Shown here: positions 1 to 6,710 of the stretch, piece after piece | How the letters are laid out: each line of letters starts with the position of its first letter | How positions within the stretch are numbered: the stretch's first letter is position 1 | Assembly (NCBI GenBank): GCA_031177795.1 | Contig: JAPSKG010000026.1 | Coordinates: 1-14,747 of the forward strand | Origin: Domibacillus sp. | GTDB taxonomy: Bacteria; Bacillota; Bacilli; Bacillales; Domibacillaceae | DNA length: 14,747 nt | Direction: 5' to 3' | The notes under the pieces: generated by a model | Database searches by the model: none | The model's input: only the letters and a program-made list of their open reading frames with translations | What the model was told of the DNA's origin: nothing | Program-made: the position numbers and the translations under genes

Positions 1-26
1 CTGCCAATCAATTAAATTAAAAAAAT

Positions 27-103
27 GGCGGTCGTGGCGAAGTGGTTAACGCATCGGATTGTGGCTCCGACATTCGGGGGTTCGATTCCCCTCGATCGCC
101 CCA
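27..103 (+). tRNA. tRNA-His (GTG)
   Basis: The gene folds as a complete cloverleaf. The acceptor stem has eight pairs, including the extra G-1:C73 pair that identifies histidine tRNAs, followed by an encoded CCA at 101-103. The anticodon stem 54-58/66-70 closes a seven-base loop with GTG at 61-63. It is the first visible member of a five-gene cluster; anything upstream is outside the window. Confidence 0.97.
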
Positions 104-110
104 TAGTTAT

Positions 111-185
111 TGGGCTATAGCCAAGCGGTAAGGCAACGGACTTTGACTCCGTCATGCGAAGGTTCGAATCCTTCTAGCCCAGCCA
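111..185 (+). tRNA. tRNA-Gln (TTG)
   Basis: The acceptor stem pairs 111-117 with 175-181, with G182 as discriminator base and CCA encoded at 183-185. The anticodon stem 136-140/148-152 closes a loop with TTG at 143-145. It follows tRNA-His by 7 bases, so the genes are almost certainly cotranscribed and processed. Confidence 0.97.
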
Positions 186-189
186 TTTT

Positions 190-264
190 GCGGAAGTAGT
201 TCAGTGGTAGAACACCACCTTGCCAAGGTGGGGGTCGCGGGTTCGAATCCCGTCTTCCGCTCCA
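190..264 (+). tRNA. tRNA-Gly (GCC)
   Basis: This is a complete cloverleaf with acceptor strands starting GCGGAAG and ending CTTCCGC, discriminator T261 and encoded CCA at 262-264. The anticodon stem 215-219/227-231 closes a loop with GCC at 222-224. It lies 4 bases after tRNA-Gln. Confidence 0.97.
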
Positions 265-271
265 ACAATTA

Positions 272-345
272 GGCGGCATAGCCAAGTGGTAAGGCCAAGG
301 TCTGCAAAACCTTTACCACCGGTTCGAATCCGGTTGCCGCCTCCA
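272..345 (+). tRNA. tRNA-Cys (GCA)
   Basis: The acceptor strands GGCGGCA and TGCCGCC pair, with U342 as the discriminator typical of cysteine tRNAs and CCA encoded at 343-345. The anticodon stem 297-301/309-313 closes a loop with GCA at 304-306. Confidence 0.97.
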
Positions 346-355
346 TCTTTTATTT

Positions 356-439
356 GCCGGTGTGGCGGAATTGGCAGACGCGCTGGACTCAAAATCCAGT
401 TCCTTCACGGGAGTGCCGGTTCGACCCCGGCCACCGGTA
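356..439 (+). tRNA. tRNA-Leu (CAA), no encoded CCA
   Basis: This is a class II tRNA with a long variable arm. The acceptor stem pairs 356-362 with 432-438 (first pair G356.U438) and the discriminator is A439. The anticodon stem 383-387/395-399 closes a loop with CAA at 390-392, which reads UUG. The other four tRNAs encode their CCA; here the bases after A439 are TTA, so CCA must be added by tRNA nucleotidyltransferase. It is the last gene of the cluster. Confidence 0.96.
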
Positions 440-457
440 TTAAAAATTTAGTGAATG

Positions 458-496
458 AAAAAACCTTCAACTTCAAGTTGAAGGTTTTTTTTATTT
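458..496 (+). terminator. Terminator of the tRNA cluster
   Basis: An AT-rich hairpin pairs CCTTCAAC (464-471) with GTTGAAGG (477-484), extended by A-runs on the left and T-runs on the right, and is followed by a run of eight T. It lies about 20 bases after tRNA-Leu, where the tRNA transcript should end. Confidence 0.88.
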
Positions 497-649
497 ATAA
501 AAATATGCAAGAAGCTTTTTTTATTAACTAAATCATGTAATTCTTTTAAAAAATAAAGTTTTTAAAATTTATTCTTAAAAATAAAAATATTTTTATAGAG
601 GAAAATACGTATATTGTTAGAAATGAATTAAACAGAGCCAAAAGATGTT

Positions 650-674
650 GTTTAACTGTTTCTTATTTAGGTAA
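650..674 (+). promoter_or_regulatory. Candidate sigma-B promoter
   Basis: GTTTAA (650-655), a 13-base spacer and AGGTAA (669-674) match the B. subtilis sigma-B consensus GTTTaa-N12-15-GGGTAT well; the first -10 base is off. Transcription would begin near 681, giving a leader of about 45 bases before the ATG at 729. The sequence upstream (496-640) is very AT-rich and I see no gene or clear sigma-A promoter in it. Confidence 0.5.
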
Positions 675-728
675 TAACGTAATTATGAGATTATTAAAAA
701 TTTCACGATTATTACTGGAGGGGATTTT

Positions 729-1457
729 ATGAAAACATCAACATTGGGGATTATCGTAGGTTCTTCAGCTTTAGCATCTGCAGGAGCAGTTAAAGTATCA
801 AAAGGCTATCAGCGGAAGAAAAAGAAAATGGAACGGCAAAATGAAGAATTCAGCGCGATGCATGAAGTGAAAAAGGGAATAAAGCAAGGGGTAAAAGCAG
901 GAACTGATAAAACAACAGGAGTTATTAAAACTGGAATTGAAGCAGAAAAAGAAATGATAAAAGGCGGCATTAATAAAACGATCGAGGGCGTAAAAAGTGG
1001 CATTGAAACGCAGCAAAGAATGATGGAAAAAGAAAAAGAAATGCTGGATAAAATGAACGAATCGATTCAAAAAAAGGATATGACAATGGGGGTAGTGGTC
1101 GGATCAACGGCTTTGATTACCACAGGTCTTGTTTTAGCTTTTAATGCTTATCAGAAAAAAACAGGAAAGCTTGAGGATGTAGGCAAAACTGTTCCAGATT
1201 TAAACGCTCCTGACTCAAAATTTATTCCTGATTCGGATGTTCAGCAGGAGAAAGATGAAAAAGAAGCTAAGGATGCGGAAAGAGATCCTGCTTACAAGGG
1301 ATTAACACAATTAGACACTCAGTATAGAGATGAATGGCAGGCAAACGGAATTCCTCAAACTCATGCTGAAATGGAAAAATTGGAAAAAGAAGGACAAGAA
1401 AACCGTGTAGGTGTAGAAGCACTAAAAGATAAATTAGAAAAAAATAATGCTGAATAA
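729..1457 (+). CDS. Unrecognised two-segment membrane/coiled-coil protein, possibly general stress
   Basis: I do not recognise this 242-residue protein. The ATG follows GGAGGGG (717-723) at normal spacing. Residues 5-22 form a short hydrophobic, glycine- and serine-rich segment, and residues 119-140 form a second, more hydrophobic one. The two lie in a diverged duplication: residues 4-33 and 118-147 align without gaps at 13 of 30 identities, sharing VGS, AL, a glycine, YQ and basic ends. Between them, residues 45-115 are a charged amphipathic helix with repeated GVK/GIK/GIE steps, resembling LEA-like or apolipoprotein-like helices. The C-terminus (150-242) is acidic, soluble and probably partly disordered. 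A sigma-B-like promoter upstream and a convergent RsbR paralogue suggest a stress role; this is inference. It could also be a YtxH-like envelope protein. Confidence 0.85.
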   Translation: MKTSTLGIIVGSSALASAGAVKVSKGYQRKKKKMERQNEEFSAMHEVKKGIKQGVKAGTDKTTGVIKTGIEAEKEMIKGGINKTIEGVKSGIETQQRMMEKEKEMLDKMNESIQKKDMTMGVVVGSTALITTGLVLAFNAYQKKTGKLEDVGKTVPDLNAPDSKFIPDSDVQQEKDEKEAKDAERDPAYKGLTQLDTQYRDEWQANGIPQTHAEMEKLEKEGQENRVGVEALKDKLEKNNAE

Positions 1458-1488
1458 AATTGATTGCTTTTAAAGATTTCCAAAAGCT

Positions 1489-1520
1489 AAAAAACCCATT
1501 GCTGAATCAATGGGTTTTTT
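1489..1520. terminator. Bidirectional terminator between convergent genes
   Basis: ACCCATTG (1494-1501) pairs with CAATGGGT (1508-1515) around a six-base loop, with A-run and T-run flanks on both sides. It lies between the stop codons of two convergent genes (1457 and 1533) and can serve both strands. Confidence 0.88.
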
Positions 1521-1532
1521 ACATGATTGATA

Positions 1533-2381
1533 TTATGTGGGAAAGATGGATTGTTTAAAGCCAAGAGCATGCAGAGCCTGTTTCATCGTAGCATAGGTTT
1601 TAATAGTACTAAAATCCATTCCTAGACTTGCGACAGTTTGGGCAATCTCCGGGCGTATTCCTGTTAAAATGGATTGAATACCAGTTAATTTCAATGCTTT
1701 CTCAATTCGGAAAATTTGGTCAGCAACCATTGTATCGATTACGGGAACACCAGAAACATCCAATATCAAATAAGAAACTTTAAGCTGTGTTCCTTTCATT
1801 AAAGCTGTTTCCAGAATAAGTTGAGATCTGCGGCTGTCTATCGCCCCTATAAGCGGAATAACAGCTATTTTAGCTGTTATAGGAACAACTGGCACAGAAA
1901 GTTCTTCAAGAGCGGTGTATGCCATGGCTACTAACTTGTTGCTGTTCGCTTCAAATGTTTCCCCAAAAATACGGCTCACTTTATCAAATAAAGGGTCAAT
2001 TCGTTTTGATACATTTAACACGGTTTTTGCAGCGAATTTTCTTTGATCAAGTTCTTCGGTAAACAAATCCCATATAACAATTCGATAATTAAAGATGGCT
2101 ACTAAAGAGTCGCTTAAAGAAAGATTGTAATAAATTGCCCTGTTGGAAACTTTTGTTCCCCATTCCGTTACTTTTTCAACTGTTTTTTGATAATCTTCGT
2201 ATAAGGCTTCTCCAAAGTACCCAATTAATTCGGCTCTATATTCCATAAATTCTGCTGCAGGAAAACCGGATTTTTCAAGTTTTTGTTTGTATTCTATATC
2301 TTGAATATCATTTACTGACTGAGCAAGCTTAAAAGCGTTTTGAACAATTTTTTCGCCTATATAACGCAGTTCATCTGTCAT
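1533..2381 (-). CDS. RsbR-type stressosome paralogue (N-terminal globin-like plus STAS)
   Basis: The protein has 282 residues, the usual RsbR architecture and length. Residues 1-155 match the variable non-haem globin-like sensor half; residues 165-275 are a STAS domain with the near-diagnostic VSGVPVIDTMVAD and GIRPEIAQT stretches. In B. subtilis, RsbR paralogues and RsbS form the stressosome, which sequesters the RsbT kinase and releases it on stress to activate sigma-B. The two phosphorylated threonines of RsbRA (171 and 205, from memory) align with Ser183 (in GAIDS) and Thr217 (in VIDTMVA), with the same 34-residue spacing; the first is therefore serine here. No rsbS, rsbT or rsbU is adjacent, so it is an orphan paralogue like B. 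subtilis YkoB, YojH or YqhA. The ATG follows AAGGGAG; a TATACT -10 candidate lies at 2421-2426 without a good -35. Confidence 0.92.
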   Translation of the reverse strand: MTDELRYIGEKIVQNAFKLAQSVNDIQDIEYKQKLEKSGFPAAEFMEYRAELIGYFGEALYEDYQKTVEKVTEWGTKVSNRAIYYNLSLSDSLVAIFNYRIVIWDLFTEELDQRKFAAKTVLNVSKRIDPLFDKVSRIFGETFEANSNKLVAMAYTALEELSVPVVPITAKIAVIPLIGAIDSRRSQLILETALMKGTQLKVSYLILDVSGVPVIDTMVADQIFRIEKALKLTGIQSILTGIRPEIAQTVASLGMDFSTIKTYATMKQALHALGFKQSIFPT

Positions 2382-2552
2382 ATGCCATACTTACTCCCTT
2401 ATAAGAATTGCTTTAGGGTTAGTATATAATTGTTTCTTGTAAAAAAGATAGTTTAAAGTGTTTTTAGCTAGTAAAAGCAAAGCAACGATTCATAGCTGCA
2501 TGAAAAATTCTAGGATCAAATAGTGCATAGTGATTTTTTACTGCACAATTTT

Positions 2553-2581
2553 TTGTGAACCATGGAAGGTCATGATACGAT
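2553..2581 (+). promoter_or_regulatory. Possible sigma-A promoter of the phosphoesterase gene
   Basis: TTGTGA (2553-2558), a 17-base spacer and TACGAT (2576-2581) each match the sigma-A boxes at 4 of 6 positions. The start would fall about 25 bases before the ATG at 2614, which has AAGGAGA upstream. The match is modest. Confidence 0.35.
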
Positions 2582-2613
2582 AAAAGAAAAAAATTAAAAG
2601 GAGAAATCAGTAA

Positions 2614-3330
2614 ATGAAAATTGCTTTTATTTCTGATATTCACGGCAATGCAGTGGCGCTTGAAGCTGTTTTAAAAGATATTGAAACAAAACAGGTAGAT
2701 AAAATTTGTGTTTTAGGAGACCTTTGCTATCGAGGGCCAGAGCCGAAAAAATCTTTGGAGCTTGTGCAATCGTTGAATGCAGAAGTAATAAAAGGAAATG
2801 CAGACGAATGGGTGGTAAGAGGTGTCCAAAAAGGTGAAGTGCCAGAAAAAGTGCTTGAAATAATGAATACAGAACGCGAGTGGACCGTTTCCTGTTTACA
2901 AAAAAAAGACCTTGATTATTTAGCTGGTTTGCCAACAGACCTTTATTTGCATGTGGAAGGCTTGGCTATAAGTGCTTTTCATGCAACGCCAGAAAGCTTG
3001 TTTGAAGTTGTTCTTCCAAATGAATCAGATGAAACGTTGAAAACAAAATTGATGTTATCAACCAAAGCCGACATTTATGTGTACGCTCATATACATAAAC
3101 CCTATATTCGTTATATTAACGGCAAGATAATTATAAATATTGGCAGTGTGGGGCTTCCCTTTGATGGGGTGAAGAAGTCATCTTATGCTATTGTAGAAGT
3201 GCAAAACGGCTGTGTAAGCACTTCGATTGAGCGTATTCAATTTGATTATGAAAAAGTGATAAATCAATATAAGCAAGCAAACTATCCGAATCAGCAAATG
3301 ACAAACGTGATTCGTAATGCAAGCATTTGA
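2614..3330 (+). CDS. Calcineurin-like metallophosphoesterase (YfcE/MJ0936-like)
   Basis: The 238-residue soluble protein is a compact two-metal phosphoesterase of the Metallophos_2 type. Ligand motifs appear in order: SDIHGN with D8 and H10, GDLCYRGP with D36, GNAD with N62, a histidine at 123 (FHATP), and AHIH with H159 and H161. The last motif is usually GHxH, so the glycine is alanine here, but both histidines remain. The later NIGSVG segment is typical of the family (often NPGSVG). Members hydrolyse phosphodiesters or small phosphomonoesters; the natural substrate is usually unknown and cannot be read from sequence. The gene is monocistronic, divergent from the RsbR paralogue across 232 bases, and followed by the thiC control region. 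I saw no convincing terminator behind it. Confidence 0.9.
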   Translation: MKIAFISDIHGNAVALEAVLKDIETKQVDKICVLGDLCYRGPEPKKSLELVQSLNAEVIKGNADEWVVRGVQKGEVPEKVLEIMNTEREWTVSCLQKKDLDYLAGLPTDLYLHVEGLAISAFHATPESLFEVVLPNESDETLKTKLMLSTKADIYVYAHIHKPYIRYINGKIIINIGSVGLPFDGVKKSSYAIVEVQNGCVSTSIERIQFDYEKVINQYKQANYPNQQMTNVIRNASI

Positions 3331-3411
3331 AAATAAACAGTTCTTTTTTTTATTAAAAAACCTTATCATACACGGGGAATGAAAAAAAATGTATTTTTTC
3401 AAAAAAATAAC

Positions 3412-3440
3412 TTCACAAAATATTTTGTCTATGTTATGGT
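3412..3440 (+). promoter_or_regulatory. Extended -10 sigma-A promoter of the thiC riboswitch
   Basis: TTCACA (3412-3417) is separated by 17 bases from TATGGT (3435-3440), which is preceded by TG at 3432-3433, giving an extended -10. Transcription would start about 3447, a few bases before the TPP aptamer. From the phosphoesterase stop to here (3331-3411) the DNA is AT-rich and shows nothing else. Confidence 0.7.
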
Positions 3441-3458
3441 TTAAACAGTTTCATATGA

Positions 3459-3559
3459 TCTGCTGGGGGTGTCCGTTAGCCGGACTGAGAAAAGAGCGCG
3501 TTAAAAGGCTCTTTAACCCTTTGAACCTGATCTGGTTAACACCAGCGTAGGGAAGTAGG
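3459..3559 (+). promoter_or_regulatory. TPP riboswitch aptamer (THI element)
   Basis: All the conserved THI-box blocks are present in order: GGGGGTG (3465-3471), CTGAGA (3485-3490), TGAACCTGATCTGGTTAAC (3522-3540), ACCAGCGTAGGGAAGT (3541-3556). The P1 helix can form from 3459-3464 and 3554-3559. The aptamer binds thiamine pyrophosphate and in Firmicutes usually promotes termination of the downstream thi gene. Here it precedes a strong terminator and then thiC, so high TPP should switch thiC off. Confidence 0.97.
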
Positions 3560-3595
3560 GAAAGACGGCTTACTTGTCGTTTACCACACTATTTC

Positions 3596-3638
3596 ACGGG
3601 TTCTTTTATTTATTAAAAGAACCCGTTTTTATTTTTTT
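3596..3638 (+). terminator. Riboswitch expression-platform terminator
   Basis: A perfect 13-base-pair stem pairs 3596-3608 (ACGGGTTCTTTTA) with 3614-3626 around a five-base loop and is followed by TTTTTATTTTTTT. It starts 37 bases after the TPP aptamer and 52 bases before thiC. This is the expected off-state terminator of a transcriptional thiamine riboswitch. I could not confidently identify the competing antiterminator helix. Confidence 0.93.
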
Positions 3639-3689
3639 GTGGGTGCTTCCAGATCTGGTTTAACTTATTTACTCAAGGAGGAATAGAAA

Positions 3690-5441
3690 ATGAATCGACT
3701 GGAAAGTGAAAAAATTGAACTGCAAGCCCAATTCCCTGCAAGTGAAAAAATTTATGTAGAAGGAAGCCGTTCGGATGTTCGGGTACCGTTCCGTAAAATC
3801 GAGTTAAGTGAAACAAAAACGGATGCAGGAACATTTAAAAACGAGCCGATTTCAGTTTACGATACAAGCGGCCCTTATAGCGAGCCTGGATTTATTGCCG
3901 ATGTACATAAAGGATTGCCCAGAACAAGAGAGCAGTGGATAAAAGAACGAAATGACACTGAAACTTACGTTGGCCGTGAAGTAAAGCCGGAAGACAACGG
4001 AGTGAAAAATGCAGATTCTATGTTTAAATCTGATTTTAATCATGTTACAAGACGTGCACTGGCAGGAAAAAATGTAACGCAAATGCATTATGCAAAAAAA
4101 GGAATTATTACTCCGGAAATGGAATATGTTGCAATCCGTGAAAATATGGATCCAGAAGTTGTCCGTGAAGAAGTTGCTTCCGGCCGGGCGATTATTCCAG
4201 CTAATATTAACCATCCAGAAAACGAACCGATGATTATTGGCAGCCGTTTTCATGTGAAAATTAACGCAAATATCGGCAACTCAGCTGTTAGTTCTTCCAT
4301 TGAAGAAGAAGTGGAAAAAATGACGTGGGCAACGCACTGGGGTGCAGATACGATCATGGATTTATCAACTGGCAAAAACATTCATGCGACGCGTGAATTC
4401 ATCATCCGGAATTCTCCAGTGCCAGTTGGAACTGTACCGATTTATCAAGCGCTTGAAAAAGTAAACGGTATTGCAGAAAACTTAACTTGGGAAGTTTACC
4501 GTGACACACTGATTGAACAAGCGGAACAAGGCGTTGATTATTTTACTATTCACGCTGGCGTACTGCTCCGCTATATTCCAATGACAATCAAACGGACAAC
4601 GGGCATTGTTTCACGCGGAGGCTCAATTCTTGCTCAGTGGTGCCTTGCTCATCATGAAGAAAACTTCCTTTACACACATTTTGAAGAAATTTGTGAGATT
4701 TTAAAAGCATATGATATTTCTGTTTCGCTCGGTGATGGCCTTCGTCCAGGTTCAATTGCTGATGCCAATGATGAAGCTCAATTTGCAGAGCTAGAAACAC
4801 TTGGCGAATTAACACAGATTGCCTGGAAGCATGATGTGCAGGTAATGATTGAAGGGCCAGGACATGTGCCACTTCATAAAGTGAAAGAAAACATTGATAA
4901 AGAAATAGAAATTTGCCATGGGGCGCCATTCTACACACTTGGTCCTCTTACAACAGATATTGCACCTGGCTATGATCATATTACTTCTGCTATTGGTGCC
5001 GCTGTGATTGCTATGCACGGCACAGCTATGCTTTGCTATGTTACACCAAAAGAGCATCTTGGACTCCCGGATAAAAATGATGTGCGTGAAGGCGTTATAG
5101 CCTATAAAATTGCCGCGCATGCTGCAGACCTGGCAAAAGGGCATCCTGGAGCACAAAAACGTGATGATGCTTTGTCAAAAGCGCGATTTGAGTTTAGATG
5201 GCATGATCAGTTTAACTTGTCATTGGATCCGGACAGAGCGCGTGAATACCATGATGAAACATTGCCGGCAGAAGGCGCTAAAACTGCTCATTTTTGCTCT
5301 ATGTGCGGGCCGAAATTTTGTTCTATGCGAATTTCACATGATCTTCGAAAACAAGCAGCTGAAGAAAATGAATTTTTTGAAAATGGCATGAAGCAAAAAT
5401 CAGAAGAATTTGTCGGTTCTGGAAGTAAAATTTATAAATAA
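3690..5441 (+). CDS. thiC: Phosphomethylpyrimidine synthase ThiC
   Basis: ThiC is a radical-SAM enzyme that rearranges aminoimidazole ribotide to 4-amino-5-hydroxymethyl-2-methylpyrimidine phosphate, the pyrimidine half of thiamine. The product has 583 residues, close to the roughly 590 of B. subtilis ThiC. The C-terminal cluster motif C-x2-C-x4-C is intact at Cys536, Cys539 and Cys544. The barrel carries recognisable family stretches such as NIGNSA, MDLSTG, HAGVLLRY, EGPGHVP and LGPLTTDIAPGYDH. The ATG at 3690 follows AAGGAGG (3675-3681). The gene stands alone behind a TPP riboswitch, so repression by thiamine pyrophosphate is expected. No other thi gene is in the window. Confidence 0.98.
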   Translation: MNRLESEKIELQAQFPASEKIYVEGSRSDVRVPFRKIELSETKTDAGTFKNEPISVYDTSGPYSEPGFIADVHKGLPRTREQWIKERNDTETYVGREVKPEDNGVKNADSMFKSDFNHVTRRALAGKNVTQMHYAKKGIITPEMEYVAIRENMDPEVVREEVASGRAIIPANINHPENEPMIIGSRFHVKINANIGNSAVSSSIEEEVEKMTWATHWGADTIMDLSTGKNIHATREFIIRNSPVPVGTVPIYQALEKVNGIAENLTWEVYRDTLIEQAEQGVDYFTIHAGVLLRYIPMTIKRTTGIVSRGGSILAQWCLAHHEENFLYTHFEEICEILKAYDISVSLGDGLRPGSIADANDEAQFAELETLGELTQIAWKHDVQVMIEGPGHVPLHKVKENIDKEIEICHGAPFYTLGPLTTDIAPGYDHITSAIGAAVIAMHGTAMLCYVTPKEHLGLPDKNDVREGVIAYKIAAHAADLAKGHPGAQKRDDALSKARFEFRWHDQFNLSLDPDRAREYHDETLPAEGAKTAHFCSMCGPKFCSMRISHDLRKQAAEENEFFENGMKQKSEEFVGSGSKIYK

Positions 5442-5486
5442 ACCTACTCGACTTTCTTCTATTTGTATGAAATAATTTAGCAAAAG

Positions 5487-5520
5487 AAACAGGCAAACGG
5501 AAAATCCGTTTGCCTGTTTT
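5487..5520 (+). terminator. Terminator after thiC, in the queG leader
   Basis: A perfect 15-base-pair stem pairs 5487-5501 with 5505-5519 around an AAA loop. The T-tract is short (TTTT, then ATGTG), so termination may be incomplete. It ends only about 15 bases before the queG Shine-Dalgarno. Confidence 0.85.
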
Positions 5521-5546
5521 ATGTGTAATAGAACGAGGTGAATGAA

Positions 5547-6683
5547 ATGTTTAGGCAATTAAAGCAGGAACTAATTGATTACAGCAAAGAAATCGGCATA
5601 GACAAAATTGGGTTTGCTGCTGCCGATCCATTTCTGGAATTAAAACAAAAATTAATTAATCAGCAAAAACTCGGGTTTGCATCAGGTTTTGAAGAAAAAA
5701 ATATTGAAAAACGGACAAATCCGGCGCTGCTGCTTGACGAGCCACGATCCATTATTGCAATTGCCCTTGCTTATCCTTCAAAACTAGAAGGCGCACCAAA
5801 AGGAAAAAAAGGAGAACGGCGCGGATTATTTTGCCGTGCATCATGGGGTGAAGACTACCATATTGTTTTACGCAGGAAACTTGCGCTTTTAGAACAATTT
5901 TTGCAGGAAAAACTTCCAGATTTACAATGTAAGTCAATGGTTGATACAGGAGAGTTGTCAGACCGGGCAGTGGCAGAGCGTGCAGGAATTGGCTGGAGTG
6001 CGAAAAACTGTGCGATTATAACACCTGAATTTGGCTCTTATGTGTACTTGGGAGAAATGTTGACCAATATTCCGTTTGAACCGGATACACCTTTGGAAAG
6101 TCAATGCGGAACTTGCACAAAGTGTATTGATGCATGCCCGACCGGTGCTCTTGTACAGGGAGGACAGTTAAATTCACAGCGCTGTATCGCTTATTTAACG
6201 CAAACAAAAGATTTTCTTCCAGAAGAATTTCGAAAGCATCTTGGCAACCGATTGTATGGCTGCGACACATGCCAGACTGTCTGCCCTGCAAACAAAGGAA
6301 AGCATGCGATGCTGCATGAAGAAATGACTCCAGAGCCTGAAAATGTCAAGCCGCTTCTTGAACCACTTTTATCTTTAAGCAATAAAGAATTTAAAGAAAG
6401 ATTTGGCAAAATGTCAGGGTCCTGGCGGGGCAAAAAACCTATTCAACGAAATGCTGTTATTGCGCTTGCTCATTTTAAAGAAGAATCATCCTTGCCAGCA
6501 CTAATTAATTTGCTTCATCAAGATCCGCGGCCTGTCATAAGGGGAACAGCAGCTTATGCAATCGGGCAAATTGGCGGTATGGAAGCAGAACAGCAATTGA
6601 ACCTGGCGCTTTCAGGTGAAAAAGAGAAAAGTGTAATAATTGAAATTGAAAAAGCACTGCAGCTATTTGATTCCGTGCTATAA
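5547..6683 (+). CDS. queG: Epoxyqueuosine reductase QueG
   Basis: QueG carries out the last step of queuosine synthesis, reducing epoxyqueuosine to queuosine in the wobble position of GUN-anticodon tRNAs, with cobalamin and two [4Fe-4S] clusters. The 378-residue product shows the N-terminal cobalamin-binding half, the VDTG segment with Asp133 (the likely catalytic acid), and the dicluster cysteines C187, C190, C193, C197, C213, C239, C242 and C246. Residues about 300-375 resemble HEAT-type repeats that hold tRNA. I chose ATG 5547 because GAGGTG (5535-5540) is then a properly spaced Shine-Dalgarno; the in-frame GTG at 5538 lies inside it. The tRNA-His gene in this window is a likely substrate. 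It is followed 27 bases later by trmL, probably in one operon. Confidence 0.96.
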   Translation: MFRQLKQELIDYSKEIGIDKIGFAAADPFLELKQKLINQQKLGFASGFEEKNIEKRTNPALLLDEPRSIIAIALAYPSKLEGAPKGKKGERRGLFCRASWGEDYHIVLRRKLALLEQFLQEKLPDLQCKSMVDTGELSDRAVAERAGIGWSAKNCAIITPEFGSYVYLGEMLTNIPFEPDTPLESQCGTCTKCIDACPTGALVQGGQLNSQRCIAYLTQTKDFLPEEFRKHLGNRLYGCDTCQTVCPANKGKHAMLHEEMTPEPENVKPLLEPLLSLSNKEFKERFGKMSGSWRGKKPIQRNAVIALAHFKEESSLPALINLLHQDPRPVIRGTAAYAIGQIGGMEAEQQLNLALSGEKEKSVIIEIEKALQLFDSVL

Positions 6684-6710
6684 TGATGTTTTGAAAAGGA
6701 GTGAAGGTTT

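Noticed and set aside
201..531. Open frames on both strands across the tRNA cluster (63 and 103 codons)
   Set aside because: They are translations of tRNA genes 190-439; no ribosome binding site, and the bases are fully explained as tRNA.
2523..2546. GTGCA...TGCAC inverted repeat upstream of the phosphoesterase gene
   Set aside because: Only five base pairs with a 14-base loop, no T-run and no match to a known operator; expected by chance in AT-rich DNA.
3331..3411. Possible terminator after the phosphoesterase gene
   Set aside because: Only T-run/A-run pairing with no GC core; too weak to call.
3852..5156. Several minus-strand frames of about 115-133 codons inside thiC
   Set aside because: They lie opposite a highly conserved gene, lack Shine-Dalgarno sequences and have compositions expected of antisense shadows.
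5538..5546. Upstream GTG start for queG
   Set aside because: The GTG lies inside the GAGGTG Shine-Dalgarno; the ATG at 5547 has correct spacing and matches the usual family N-terminus.
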